Positions 43,299 through 52,161 are shown, counted from the stretch's first letter. The stretch: DNA of 64,000 nt from CAYPKG01 sp964411275 (GCA_964411275.1 CAYPKG010000004.1:44828-108827); one strand, 5' to 3'. A program made the numbers and translations. Notes: generated by a model from the sequence alone, not told the origin.

Positions 43299-44520
43299 GG
43301 GTTTCCCCCTCCTCAATGCTCTCGATCTTCGCGTGCGCCCTGCCGCCCTGCATCATCAGCCGCACCGCCATCCCCGGTTGAAGGGCCTGTACGCCCTTCA
43401 ATACCGCGCCGGTTTCATCCTGCACCACGCTGTATCCCCGGGCCAATACCGCCCCAGGGCCCAGCGCCGTGAGGCGGCCCAGCCCAGCCATAAGCGCCCC
43501 ACGGGCGTTTTCCAGCCGTTTTAACCCGTTATGGGCAAGCAAAACATTGCATTGCTCCAAGCGTTGCCGATACCGGCTTAGCTTATGCGGCACACCGGTA
43601 ACCCCCCCGCGGTTTAGCAGGTCTTTTACCTTATTTTTTTTCGCCTCTACCCCCCGCCCAAGGGCGTGTCCCAAGCGATTGACCGACTGATCCAGCCTTT
43701 GAAGCAGCTGGTCGTATTCCGGAACCGCCATGGCAGCCGCGGCGGATGGCGTGGCCGCCCGGACATCCGCTACAAAGTCTGCGATGGAAAAATCCGTTTC
43801 ATGCCCCACGGCGCTGATGACCGGTATCTCGCTATGATAGATGGCCTCGGCCACAGGCAACTCGTTGAAAGCCCAAAGATCCTCCAGGCTCCCGCCGCCC
43901 CGCCCCACAATCAGCACATCCGCCTGCCCGTCCCTGTTCATTGCGGCAATTCCCTCGGCAATACTTTGTGCCGCTCCCGCGCCCTGCACCGCTACCGGAC
44001 ACAAAAGGATGGGCATATTGGGAAACCGGGTATGAATTATTTCAGTGATGTCATGCACTGCGGCCCCTGTTTGGGAGGTAATCACCCCCACCAAGCGGGG
44101 TAAAAACGGAATAGGCCGCTTGCGCGCGGGATCGAAATAGCCTTTTGCTTCCAACCGGGTTTTCAACAGCAGGAATTTCCGGTACAATTCCCCCTCGCCT
44201 TCCTCGCTCATGGCCTGGGCATACAGCTGATACTGCCCATCCCGGGCGTACAGGGACGCATACCCCGTCAACACCACCCGCATGCCGTCTTGGGGACGGA
44301 ACGTCAGCGTTTGCGCCGACTGCCGGAACATGACACAGCGAACGAGGGAGCCCTCATCCTTTAATGAGAAGTACAGGTGCCCTGAGCTATGCCGCTTGAA
44401 ACCGGAAATCTCCCCGATAACCCTGAGGTTTCTCAACAGGGGATCACGGCCAAGCAGTATGCTTACATATTCATTTAGCTTAGAGACCGAAATGGGTTCA
44501 CGCTGCAGTATTCCCGGCAT
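43273..44520 (-). CDS. xseA: Exodeoxyribonuclease VII large subunit
   Basis: 415 residues: N-terminal OB-fold (about 1-100, SVSKLNEYVSILLGRDPLLRNLRVIGE) and catalytic domain with GVITSQTGAAVHDI (about 130-143), GRGGGSLEDLWAFN (about 186-199) and SAVGHETDFSIADFVAD (about 217-233), which hold the active-site residues. The ATG at 44520 has GGAGG seven bases upstream and lies two bases after the folD stop; the longer frame into folD is not coding. Confidence 0.95.
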   Translation of the reverse strand: MPGILQREPISVSKLNEYVSILLGRDPLLRNLRVIGEISGFKRHSSGHLYFSLKDEGSLVRCVMFRQSAQTLTFRPQDGMRVVLTGYASLYARDGQYQLYAQAMSEEGEGELYRKFLLLKTRLEAKGYFDPARKRPIPFLPRLVGVITSQTGAAVHDITEIIHTRFPNMPILLCPVAVQGAGAAQSIAEGIAAMNRDGQADVLIVGRGGGSLEDLWAFNELPVAEAIYHSEIPVISAVGHETDFSIADFVADVRAATPSAAAAMAVPEYDQLLQRLDQSVNRLGHALGRGVEAKKNKVKDLLNRGGVTGVPHKLSRYRQRLEQCNVLLAHNGLKRLENARGALMAGLGRLTALGPGAVLARGYSVVQDETGAVLKGVQALQPGMAVRLMMQGGRAHAKIESIEEGETHGTTKAKL

Positions 44521-44522
44521 GG

Positions 44523-45383
44523 CTATGCCTCCATGGCAGAGGCCCGCTCCGCCGCCTCCACCGTGTTTTCCATGAGCATGGCGATCGTCATGGGGCCAAC
44601 CCCGCCGGGAACCGGCGTGAGAAATCCCGCCACCTCCACAGCCTCTGAAAATAGCACGTCGCCGCAAAGCTTGCCATTTTCATCCCGGTTTGTGCCCACG
44701 TCAATCACCACCGCACCCGGCTTGATCATATTTCCGGTAACAAGTCCAGCCTTGCCCACAGCGCTGACCAGGATATCCGCCTGCCGTGTCATAGCCGGAA
44801 GGTCCGCCGTGCGCGAATGGCAGATGGTGACGGTTGCATGCTCGCGAAGCAGCAGCAGCGACACAGGCTTGCCCACGATGGAGCTTCTGCCGATAACCAC
44901 GGCGTGCTTGCCCTTGATGGAAACGCCGGTGCTTTTGATGAGGGTCATAATTCCCTTTGGCGTGCAGGGAACCACGCTGGGCTGATCCGCCATCAGCCGC
45001 CCGGCATTGATGGCGTGAAAGCCGTCCACATCCTTTTCTGGAACGATGGCGGCAAGTACTTTCGCCTGGTCAATATGCTTGGGCAGGGGCAACTGCACCA
45101 GGATACCATGAACGGCTGGATCCATGTTCAGCTTTTCAATGAGCCTTAGCACCTCCGCCTCAGGTGTGCTTTGCGAAAGCCTATGTACCGTCCCGTGAAA
45201 GCCAAGTTCTTTCGCCGTGCGCTCTTTGTTGCCTACATATACCTGAGAGGCGGGGTCCTCCCCCACCAGTATCACGGTCAATCCCGGCACGCATCCATGC
45301 TCGATCAGGCGGCTTATTCGCGGCCGCAGCGCCTCGCGCTGTACGGCAGCAATGGCCTTTCCGTCGATCCGTTGTGCGCTCAT
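44523..45383 (-). CDS. folD: Bifunctional methylenetetrahydrofolate dehydrogenase/cyclohydrolase FolD
   Basis: 286 residues. YVGNKERTAKELG contains the catalytic Lys (near 53) and VQLPLPKHID (about 97-106) and DGFHAINAGRL are hallmarks; the NADP-binding VIGRSSIVGKPVSLLLL lies at about 165-181 and PVPGGVGPMTIAMLMENT at the C-terminus. It interconverts 5,10-methylene- and 10-formyl-tetrahydrofolate. AGGAGGAGAGG precedes the ATG. Confidence 0.96.
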   Translation of the reverse strand: MSAQRIDGKAIAAVQREALRPRISRLIEHGCVPGLTVILVGEDPASQVYVGNKERTAKELGFHGTVHRLSQSTPEAEVLRLIEKLNMDPAVHGILVQLPLPKHIDQAKVLAAIVPEKDVDGFHAINAGRLMADQPSVVPCTPKGIMTLIKSTGVSIKGKHAVVIGRSSIVGKPVSLLLLREHATVTICHSRTADLPAMTRQADILVSAVGKAGLVTGNMIKPGAVVIDVGTNRDENGKLCGDVLFSEAVEVAGFLTPVPGGVGPMTIAMLMENTVEAAERASAMEA

Positions 45384-45495
45384 GTTCCTCTCCTCCTTAT
45401 AGCAAAGCTGAAAAAAGAGTGGTCAGCCGCCGGCACACGCAAAGCCCGCCTAAGCCAACCACCGTTTTTCACTGTATTCTTCATCCCAGGCCGCT

Positions 45496-45906
45496 TTATT
45501 TCTGTCCCCGCGCGCGGGAGAAAGCGCCCAAAACGCCGTTGATATATTTCCCGGAATGCTCCCCGCCAAAGCGCTTGGCAAGCTCCACGGCCTCGTTGAT
45601 GGCAACGCTTTCCGGGACGTCCTCACGATGAAGTATTTCATACACCGCGATGCGCAAAATACACAGGTCCACCCGTGCCATGCGGCTTACCGTCCAGCCA
45701 ATGGCGTGCTTTGCGATCAGCTCGTCCAACATGGGCTGATATTCCGTCACACCCGCAACAACGCTGTTGGCGTAATCATAATCCTCCGGCGAAGGCTCTT
45801 CCTCAATGCCGGACTGGTCCAGGATAGCCTCGTAAGTATCCTCGCCGCCTAATATGCGGGAGAACGCCAGCTTCATGGCGACCTCACGCGCGGTTTTTCT
45901 GCTCAT
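45496..45906 (-). CDS. nusB: Transcription antitermination factor NusB
   Basis: 136 residues, all-helical NusB: MSRKTAREVAMKLAF start, PMLDELIAKHAIGWTVSRMARVDLCILRIAVYE core and VAINEAVELAKRFGGEHSGKYINGVL end. It binds boxA RNA with NusE in antitermination of rRNA transcription. The first ATG is kept because the SRKTARE start is conserved, although the GAGG site is 13 bases away. Confidence 0.94.
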   Translation of the reverse strand: MSRKTAREVAMKLAFSRILGGEDTYEAILDQSGIEEEPSPEDYDYANSVVAGVTEYQPMLDELIAKHAIGWTVSRMARVDLCILRIAVYEILHREDVPESVAINEAVELAKRFGGEHSGKYINGVLGAFSRARGQK

Positions 45907-45952
45907 GTGTGCGTGATATCCTCTCTATGCGGATCGTTTTGTTTGAATGCCC

Positions 45953-46180
45953 TTACCGCTTGGGCAAAAAACGGTCAAAGAAGGCACGAACCGCTTCCAT
46001 GCCCCCCTTGTCCAATAGACAACCCACCAGCGCGCACAGCCCCACGATCAGGACTAGCAGCAAGGTGCGCCAGAAATTAATGGTAAATATCAGTATGGTT
46101 ACCACAAGCCCCAGCACGGCGAAAATCACACCATAGCGGTGCGCCCGGCAAAAGGCCAGCAACCGGTCTAAAAAACTCAA
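45953..46180 (-). CDS. DUF2273 small membrane protein
   Basis: 75 residues (78 if the GTG at 46189 is used) with two membrane helices (about 17-34 and 36-55). DUF2273 proteins are encoded next to AmaP and Asp23 in Firmicutes and are part of this envelope-stress group; the molecular role is unknown. TTG at 46180 is preferred because GGAG is 10 bases away, whereas it almost touches the GTG. Confidence 0.8.
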   Translation of the reverse strand: MSFLDRLLAFCRAHRYGVIFAVLGLVVTILIFTINFWRTLLLVLIVGLCALVGCLLDKGGMEAVRAFFDRFLPKR

Positions 46181-46209
46181 TACAGACACGCTCCTTTGGT
46201 AAACCGCAC

Positions 46210-46773
46210 TTAGCTTACGCGGGTTTTGGGATCAATGGAGGTGTCCTCCACCAGAATGCCCACATCCTGCACGGTAATGCCGGACAGCTTCTCTACATAC
46301 TCCTTCAGGGACTTTTGCAGCTCCGACGTGATGTTGGGAATGTCTGTATCCGGCATCAGCATCAGCTTGAGCCTGAGCGACACAATCCCTTCTCGAAGGG
46401 GGACCACGGCGCTGACCACATTTCGAATGCGGTTGTTGGCGCGGCAATGCTTTTGCACCATTGCGTCAATAGCGGTAAGGCTGATATACGTGCCGCCAAG
46501 GTCCGTGTTCTGTACCAGCGCGGAGACGGGCGCAGTCTCTTTGGCCTTCCCCTTCCCTGCAAACATCAACCGTATGGAGATCAGAAGGATGATAGCGCCC
46601 GCGACAAGCAATACCCATTGCCAAATGGCGCCGTAGTAATAGCTGCCGATAAACCCGTTGATCTGCTCGGCAGCGACGGCCCGAAGCCCCAGCGCGATCA
46701 GCGCAAGGGACAGCAGCAATGTGAACAGCAGCAGCAGGAACAGCAATATCCTGTCAAACAGCTTTGGTTTCAT
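46210..46773 (-). CDS. amaP: Alkaline shock response membrane anchor protein AmaP
   Basis: 187 residues: two N-terminal membrane helices (about 8-30 and 52-70) and a C-terminal Asp23-like cytoplasmic domain (GGTYISLTAIDAMVQKHCRANN then GIVSLRLKLMLMPDTDIPNITSELQ). It tethers Asp23-type proteins to the membrane. The ATG has GAGG eight bases upstream. It is the second gene of the asp23-amaP-DUF2273 group. Confidence 0.88.
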   Translation of the reverse strand: MKPKLFDRILLFLLLLFTLLLSLALIALGLRAVAAEQINGFIGSYYYGAIWQWVLLVAGAIILLISIRLMFAGKGKAKETAPVSALVQNTDLGGTYISLTAIDAMVQKHCRANNRIRNVVSAVVPLREGIVSLRLKLMLMPDTDIPNITSELQKSLKEYVEKLSGITVQDVGILVEDTSIDPKTRVS

Positions 46774-46791
46774 CTATCGTACCTCAAAAAC

Positions 46792-47235
46792 TTATTTTAC
46801 CCTGGGCGGTTCGGTCTCCTTCTCGGGTTTCTCGGGTTTTTCCTCGACCGCATCGGCCGCCGGCGTATCAAATGTGATCGCCTGTACAAACACATTGACC
46901 TCGACCACTTTAAGCCCGGTCATTGTTTCCACCGAGTTTTTGATGGCCCTTTGAATTTCGGCGCAGACGTCCTGAATGCGGAAACCATACTGGATCACCA
47001 CGCTGACATCCACCGCCGCCTCTTCGGTGCCCACTTCCACTTTGACGCCCTTTGTGAGGTTTTTCCGGCCCAGCATCTGCGCAAAGCCGTCCACCATGCC
47101 GCCGCTCATCCCAGCTACGCCCTTGACATCCGCAGCCGCAAGCGCTGCGATCGTGGCGATTACGTCCGTGGCGAATACGATCTTTCCGCCTTCGTTTACA
47201 TTCACATCAGGAGTGAGTTCGTTATTATTACCCAT
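46792..47235 (-). CDS. Asp23/Gls24 family envelope stress protein
   Basis: 147 residues with the DUF322 core: GGKIVFATDVIATIAALAAADVKGVAGMSGG, then KGVKVEVGTEEAAVDVSVVIQYG and the ETMTGLKVVEVNVFVQAI end, plus a Lys/Glu/Pro-rich tail (about 128-147). Asp23 proteins form a membrane-associated layer through AmaP. It is the first gene of its unit and has a strong extended -10 promoter overlapped by a 14-bp palindrome. Confidence 0.92.
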   Translation of the reverse strand: MGNNNELTPDVNVNEGGKIVFATDVIATIAALAAADVKGVAGMSGGMVDGFAQMLGRKNLTKGVKVEVGTEEAAVDVSVVIQYGFRIQDVCAEIQRAIKNSVETMTGLKVVEVNVFVQAITFDTPAADAVEEKPEKPEKETEPPRVK

Positions 47236-47283
47236 TACAATGAAGCCTCCTTAAGCATGCCCTGACGTTCACCGCCCGGCTAA

Positions 47284-47297
47284 AATATAGCTATATT
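47284..47297. promoter_or_regulatory. Perfect 14-bp palindrome at the asp23 promoter (candidate operator)
   Basis: AATATAGCTATATT overlaps the -10 box (47295-47300) and the expected transcription start. A bound repressor here would block the promoter. No regulator gene is adjacent. Confidence 0.5.
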
Positions 47298-47322
47298 ATA
47301 CCAGATACCGGCCATATTGCAA
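47295..47322 (-). promoter_or_regulatory. Sigma-A-type promoter for asp23-amaP
   Basis: TTGCAA (47322-47317), a 16-bp spacer ending in TGG, and TATAAT (47300-47295). Confidence 0.75.
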
Positions 47323-47367
47323 ACAATCGCCGATAAATTCACATTAGTCTAACAAAATTGGCCGATT

Positions 47368-47877
47368 TCATTTCACGGTGGAAATTTTTACATTTTGCGC
47401 GCTCTCGCCAGTTTCCCGGCAAACGATGTCCAGTACTTGCGCCGCCTGCTGGCTTGTAAGGTTATCCTCCGCTTTCAATATGACGTTCACGGAACCTTTG
47501 TGGAACATCACAGCCGCATCGGAAAATCCTTTTGCCTTCAACAGGCTTTCCACGGTGAACTCCGTCTCCATGGACGACACCATGTCAAGCTTCTGCTCCT
47601 GAGCGTCCGCGAGGGTTTCTACGTCCGTCTGCTCCGAGATGATTGTCTCGAGATACTCCAGCTCCTTTGCCCGGTTGTTTTCCCGGTCATCTCGAAACGT
47701 GGCGAAAAAATCCCCGTCCTCACCTGCTGTTTCCACCACAACCTCCCCCTGAGGGGCAGGAGACGGTGTTTTCGAAAGCGCTGCCGCCTCCGCGCTTTTG
47801 TTCACCCTGATGTTTACATACACCGCCAATACCAGCAGTGCCGTAAGACCGATTAAAACCCCATACTTCTTCATCAT
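47368..47877 (-). CDS. spoIIIAH: Stage III sporulation protein AH
   Basis: 169 residues: N-terminal membrane helix (about 4-20), a linker, and a C-terminal YscJ/FliF-like ring-building domain (about 85-165, VESLLKAKGFSDAAVMFHKGSVNVILKAE). SpoIIIAH inserts in the mother-cell membrane and binds forespore SpoIIQ through the engulfment space. The internal TDVETLADAQEQKL segment is typical. It is the last gene of the spoIIIA operon. No spoIIQ is in the window. Confidence 0.9.
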   Translation of the reverse strand: MMKKYGVLIGLTALLVLAVYVNIRVNKSAEAAALSKTPSPAPQGEVVVETAGEDGDFFATFRDDRENNRAKELEYLETIISEQTDVETLADAQEQKLDMVSSMETEFTVESLLKAKGFSDAAVMFHKGSVNVILKAEDNLTSQQAAQVLDIVCRETGESAQNVKISTVK

Positions 47878-47909
47878 GCTCGCCCCTTTCAACTGATACT
47901 CTTTTCATT

Positions 47910-48491
47910 TTATTCTATCCGTGCCCGCTCAAACACCTCGATACAGGAGGCAGGCACGTTGAGCACCGTTTGCACAGCCCGCTGCAAATCAAGCATTACC
48001 ATGATGTCCGCCGCACCTTCCGCCACGACTATCACCCCACGAACCTCGGGCTGTTTTTCAGTGAGCACAATCGGCTGTGTCCCGTCAGAGCCGGATACGG
48101 TGGCGGGCCTGCTGGACTCTGTGCGCTGGCTTGAGGTACTGCCGCTGCCGCCTGTGGTTTCGCTGGTGTTGCTGTTCACATCTGTGCTCATGGCAGGCAC
48201 CAGCTCCGGCCCCGTTTCATAGGTGATCATCACTTCCACCTGTCCCGCCCCGCGAATGCTGGACAACACTTCCTGCAAGCGGGCCTCCACGTCCTGCTGC
48301 CCTGTGGCGGCGCTTCCCAGCGTGACAGGATCAGGCTGCGCGCCGCTTTGTTTCCCCGGCAACAGCGTGGACAAATACAGCAGCAGCACCGCCAGAATGA
48401 TAAGCCCGTACACCAAAAGCTCCAGTTTTTTGTTTTCCCGGAGTTTTTTTGAAAATCGGCTGAGCAGTCCGCCTTTTGCGTGATCCGCCAT
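47910..48491 (-). CDS. spoIIIAG: Stage III sporulation protein AG
   Basis: 193 residues: basic cytoplasmic start, one membrane helix (about 26-45) and a ring-building domain (LQEVLSSIRGAGQVEVMITYETG, about 70-92, and PEVRGVIVVAEGAADIMVMLDLQRAVQTVLNV). A Ser/Thr-rich insert lies between the two halves (about 105-135). SpoIIIAG forms the large ring of the engulfment channel. The start ATG has AGGAGG upstream. Confidence 0.92.
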   Translation of the reverse strand: MADHAKGGLLSRFSKKLRENKKLELLVYGLIILAVLLLYLSTLLPGKQSGAQPDPVTLGSAATGQQDVEARLQEVLSSIRGAGQVEVMITYETGPELVPAMSTDVNSNTSETTGGSGSTSSQRTESSRPATVSGSDGTQPIVLTEKQPEVRGVIVVAEGAADIMVMLDLQRAVQTVLNVPASCIEVFERARIE

Positions 48492-48503
48492 ACGCTACCT
48501 CCT

Positions 48504-48794
48504 TTATGATGTAAAGGGTTCCAACGCTGATTGCGCATACAGCCCGGACAGCCAGGCTTCGTAATCCATCGGGCGTTCGGCCGCCTTTTCCTCATGGGGA
48601 AGCGAGAAGGAAATGTCCGCCCCGCCACCAAGTAGGCTTATGATTGGCCCGGCAATCGACAGCAGAAATATCAATCCCGCCGCGATTGTCACCGTGGTTT
48701 TCAGCTTTCCTTTGGGCAATATGAACTCCAGCATCGTGCAGGCAACAGCCATCACAGCGGCGGTAACCATGACATTTTTCAGCGCTTCCAACAT
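48504..48794 (-). CDS. spoIIIAF: Stage III sporulation protein AF, unusually short
   Basis: 96 residues with two membrane helices (about 8-26 and 34-55), then only about 35 more residues. B. subtilis SpoIIIAF is about 206 residues and has a soluble C-terminal ring-building domain, which is missing here. The frame ends with a clean stop 12 bp before the SpoIIIAG start, and I see no fragment of the missing domain in other frames. The operon position between AE and AG fixes the identity. Confidence 0.82.
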   Translation of the reverse strand: MLEALKNVMVTAAVMAVACTMLEFILPKGKLKTTVTIAAGLIFLLSIAGPIISLLGGGADISFSLPHEEKAAERPMDYEAWLSGLYAQSALEPFTS

Positions 48795-48795
48795 A

Positions 48796-49965
48796 TCATC
48801 CTCCCAATATAGCCATTCCTCCTGTGCGCATCATCAGCCCCACTGTAATAATAAACATGATGGACAATGCCATGGCGGAAGCGAACAGATACGTCAGCAC
48901 ATCCGCAAGCGCGCCGAGCATTTTGGGCATCCGCGGGTCGGCAACCGGTTCACACAGCGCGGCGGTAATCCGAAACGAAAATATTCCGGCGCCGATATGC
49001 ACAAGTGGCGTCAGCACCAGGCCGAAAGCGATAAAGATCGCCGCAAGCCCAGCTGCGTTTTTTACCAGAACCGCGCAGCCCAGCACCGTATCCACGGTTC
49101 CCGACACCACACCGCCTACGATGGGGATGAGCTTGTCGAGGGCATATTTAGCCGTGCGCACCGATACCCCGTCAAAGGAGGCCGCGGTCATCCCCTGCAA
49201 GGATGTAATGCCAAAATACAGCGTAAATACAAAGCCGATGATCCATTTTGCCGTGGTTTTGCTAAGCTTAAACAACTGCCCCAACTGCACCCTGCCCGTC
49301 ATATTATTGAGCACCGCCATCACTGCGCCAAATAATATGACCGGAAGCACCACATCCCGTAGCACCACAGCAATGCCCCCGCATAAAAGCGTCATGGCAG
49401 GCTGAAATATCCCGGCGGAGGCGATCCCCCTGGCTGCGGTCAACAGCGTTAACAGCGTGGGAAACGCAAGCTCTATAAACCGGGCCGTGGACAGGATGGC
49501 CTCCCTGGCCACGCCCGCAAGGGTCATAAACCCCGTCAGGGCAATCACAACGCCGAAGCAATGGCACACAAATCCCGTCACATCGTTGAGGCCCGCAACG
49601 CTTGCGTCCCCCAACGCCCGGACAAACCCGGAAATCAGCGCCACTGCCATAAGGCTTAGCATCAGCCTTAGTGTTTGTGGCAGCGCCCCTTGCAGCAGCG
49701 CGCCTATTCCATCCATGACCACCTGCCCCAGGTACGTGCCCTCGCCCACGGCATATTCCTCCACCAGCGCACCGATGTCTTTGTCGCCCCAGATCGCCTG
49801 TACGCCCTCAGGAAGCCCTTCAAGCACCGATTGCCAGTCGCGAAGCCCCGCGCCCTCCACGGCGGACCGCACGCCGTCCTGGATCTCCTGGGGCGGCTGT
49901 GCCAATGCCACGCCGGGTAGCGACAGCAACAGCGCCACGAGCAATGTCACAATTCCCCGTTTCAC
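48796..49965 (-). CDS. spoIIIAE: Stage III sporulation protein AE
   Basis: 389 residues: signal peptide, an extracytoplasmic N-terminal part and about eight membrane helices, including AFPTLLTLLTAARGIASAG and the PIVGGVVSGTVDTVLGCAVLVKNAAGLAA stretch typical of SpoIIIAE. It is a polytopic part of the SpoIIIA-SpoIIQ channel. The start is GTG at 49965, overlapping the spoIIIAD stop by 4 bp. Confidence 0.92.
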   Translation of the reverse strand: MKRGIVTLLVALLLSLPGVALAQPPQEIQDGVRSAVEGAGLRDWQSVLEGLPEGVQAIWGDKDIGALVEEYAVGEGTYLGQVVMDGIGALLQGALPQTLRLMLSLMAVALISGFVRALGDASVAGLNDVTGFVCHCFGVVIALTGFMTLAGVAREAILSTARFIELAFPTLLTLLTAARGIASAGIFQPAMTLLCGGIAVVLRDVVLPVILFGAVMAVLNNMTGRVQLGQLFKLSKTTAKWIIGFVFTLYFGITSLQGMTAASFDGVSVRTAKYALDKLIPIVGGVVSGTVDTVLGCAVLVKNAAGLAAIFIAFGLVLTPLVHIGAGIFSFRITAALCEPVADPRMPKMLGALADVLTYLFASAMALSIMFIITVGLMMRTGGMAILGG

Positions 49966-50360
49966 TGCTGCAGCCCCGGTATCAGCCCCGCTACCAGCTT
50001 TAATAGCGCCACCGCTGCCGGAAGCGCTGCCGCCAGTATCATGACCCGGCCGCCAAGTTCCACCTTTGAGGCCATTGCCCCGTCACCCGCGTCCCGACAG
50101 ATCTCAGCGCCAAACTGGGCTACATACGCGATGCCGATGATTTTGATCAGCACCTCAATATAGGTTAGGTCGATGCCAAAACTTGTTGCCATGCCCCGCA
50201 CGCCATCCACAACCCCGGTCAATTCCGATACGACAAACACCAAGAGGATCACCCCCGCCGTCACCGCAACCGGCAGGGCCATTTCCGGCTTGTGTGCCCG
50301 GATAAGCGCCACCAGCGCGGCGGCGAGTATACCAAATGCGGCCAGCTTGAACACATCCAT
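49962..50360 (-). CDS. spoIIIAD: Stage III sporulation protein AD
   Basis: 132 residues, three to four membrane helices (MDVFKLAAFGILAAALVALIR start; YIEVLIKIIGIAYVAQFGAEICRDAG core). SpoIIIAC/AD family, resembling small export-apparatus proteins. The ATG at 50360 follows GGGGGAG; the in-frame extension overlapping spoIIIAC is not used. Confidence 0.93.
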   Translation of the reverse strand: MDVFKLAAFGILAAALVALIRAHKPEMALPVAVTAGVILLVFVVSELTGVVDGVRGMATSFGIDLTYIEVLIKIIGIAYVAQFGAEICRDAGDGAMASKVELGGRVMILAAALPAAVALLKLVAGLIPGLQQ

Positions 50361-50376
50361 GTAGGACGCTCCCCCT

Positions 50377-50574
50377 TTAATACAGGTCAAACACCCGGCG
50401 CACGCTGTCAAACAGTCCGCCAATCATGTCCAGCATCATCAATAATCCAATCACTAGCCCCACAATCGCCGCAATTGTGGCCATATCTTCCCGGCCGCTT
50501 TGCTTGAGCAGCTGGGTAATCACCGCCACCAGAATGCCCACCCCGGCAATTTTGAAAAGCAGATCAACGTTCAT
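50377..50574 (-). CDS. spoIIIAC: Stage III sporulation protein AC
   Basis: 65 residues, two membrane helices, with the typical start MNVDLLFKIAGVGILVAV and the KQSGREDMATIAAIVGLVIG core. Paralogous to SpoIIIAD. GGAGGAG precedes the ATG at 50574. Confidence 0.94.
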   Translation of the reverse strand: MNVDLLFKIAGVGILVAVITQLLKQSGREDMATIAAIVGLVIGLLMMLDMIGGLFDSVRRVFDLY

Positions 50575-50597
50575 AACTCCTCCGTCTTTCCTCCGTT

Positions 50598-51104
50598 TTA
50601 CCATACCAGTATCGCCAACCCGACTCCGCACAAAATGCCCATGGACCGGTAAACGCGTCCTTTTTTTGAGTACACTTCACGAGCCTCGATCCGGGCGGCT
50701 TTCAGCCGCTCCTCCAGCAGCTGGGCGTTTGCCCGCTGGGTCTCCCGGTTGCCGCTTCCCAGCCCCCGGACATAATCCTCCAATATGGCCCGATCCTCCG
50801 CCGTCAGCGCCCGCACAGGGCCATTTGCCTCTTCCATGGCCTTTTGCCAGGCATAAAGCGTATTTGGCGCATCTGAGAGATGCCGTGCGAACCCGAGCCA
50901 AAGCTCCGCCACAGGGCCGGTATCCAGCCGGGCGCAAAGCTCGCTGAGTGGCTTTGGCGCGTATTCCATCAGCATGGAAAGCCTTTTTGTGTACGAGGAC
51001 AGCGCGTCAAGAGCCGCCTGCCTGTCGTATAGCTTTTGCGAGGCGTTGATGCCCGTCAGCGCGCAAGCCGCAAATAAAAATAGAATTCCTATAACGCGCA
51101 GCAT
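50598..51104 (-). CDS. spoIIIAB: Stage III sporulation protein AB
   Basis: 168 residues: N-terminal membrane helix, long helical body (RQAALDALSSYTKRLSMLMEYAPKPLSELCARL, an extracytoplasmic domain resembling the SpoIIIAB/GspF-like fold) and a C-terminal membrane helix (about 150-166). The start ATG overlaps the end of spoIIIAA by 16 bp and has AAGGAGG upstream. Confidence 0.92.
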   Translation of the reverse strand: MLRVIGILFLFAACALTGINASQKLYDRQAALDALSSYTKRLSMLMEYAPKPLSELCARLDTGPVAELWLGFARHLSDAPNTLYAWQKAMEEANGPVRALTAEDRAILEDYVRGLGSGNRETQRANAQLLEERLKAARIEAREVYSKKGRVYRSMGILCGVGLAILVW

Positions 51105-52048
51105 GGGAAACCCTCCTTGCTGAGGATCGGGCGGCCCTCGCCGTCAAACACGCATTCTACCGTGCCAACGCCACGGCTGCGGCCAAGCTGCACCAGCCGC
51201 GCGAATACCCCTTGCCGCAATAGTCTTGAAAGCGCCGGACGCCGTTTCATATCCTTCAATGTTCCCCCGTGAGCGCTTGCCACCACGATCACACCACAAA
51301 ACGCCGCATCCTCTACCGCATCGGCATCCGCCAGCCCCCCCAACTCGTCTGTGATGATCACCTCTGGGGAGAGTCCCCGGATTGCCAATTGAAACGCCTG
51401 GGGCTTTTTACAACCGGATAACACATCGGTGCGCGGGCCAATATCGTGCAGGGGGATACCGCCTACACAGCCGGTAATCTCCATGCGCTCGTCCACCACC
51501 AGAACGCGGCTTCCGCGAAGCCCGCCTTCGCCACCGGAAACCTGCCGCGCGAGATCGCGAAGCAGCGTTGTTTTTCCACAACCAGGCGCGCTATACACCA
51601 GCGTTGGCAAAACATACCCGTCCGAGCCCCGGATAAAAGGGATCACCCCGTCCGCCGCGCCCACACAGGCCCTCGCGATGCGGATGTTCAGCGAGCCGAT
51701 GTCGGTAACGCTGGTCAGCCGCCCATCACGCGTGGACACCTTGCCGCTTAGCCCCACCCGGTACCCTCCCGGCAACGTCACAAAGCCCTCGCGAAGCTCC
51801 TCCTCCCAGGCATATGCCGAATGCCCACAGATCCGCTCAGCAATTCCGGCGCAATCCGCTTTTGACACGGCGGCCCTGCCCGTACAGGGGCTGATCAGCC
51901 GTGAGTACCCGTCATACACCAGTTCCACAGGCTGTCCCACCCGAAGGCGGATTTCTTCAAGCGGCGCGCCCTCGCCAATGGGCGTCAAAAGCTTTTGTAT
52001 ACGCGGTGGGCAAAGCGGCAAAATATCTGCTTTCCATCCCCCATTCAT
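51089..52048 (-). CDS. spoIIIAA: Stage III sporulation protein AA (secretion-type ATPase)
   Basis: 319 residues. An R3H/PilB-like N-terminal part is followed by the ATPase domain: Walker A SAPGCGKTTLL (about 154-164), LVVDERMEIT, and Walker B-like PEVIITDELGG near 230. SpoIIIAA energises the SpoIIIA-SpoIIQ engulfment channel. It is the first gene of the operon; its promoter is expected to be sigma-E dependent, but I do not see a clear consensus. The GGGAGG site is 11 bases before the ATG. Confidence 0.95.
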   Translation of the reverse strand: MNGGWKADILPLCPPRIQKLLTPIGEGAPLEEIRLRVGQPVELVYDGYSRLISPCTGRAAVSKADCAGIAERICGHSAYAWEEELREGFVTLPGGYRVGLSGKVSTRDGRLTSVTDIGSLNIRIARACVGAADGVIPFIRGSDGYVLPTLVYSAPGCGKTTLLRDLARQVSGGEGGLRGSRVLVVDERMEITGCVGGIPLHDIGPRTDVLSGCKKPQAFQLAIRGLSPEVIITDELGGLADADAVEDAAFCGVIVVASAHGGTLKDMKRRPALSRLLRQGVFARLVQLGRSRGVGTVECVFDGEGRPILSKEGFPCCAL

Positions 52049-52161
52049 TTAAGTTTTTCCTCCCTTTTCTTTTGTTTCCCAGGGGTGGTACGAAAAGCGC
52101 CCCTTTGCAATCAGTGTATGTATGGATTTCTGATTTCATAACACAAAGAGAAAACTCCCAT

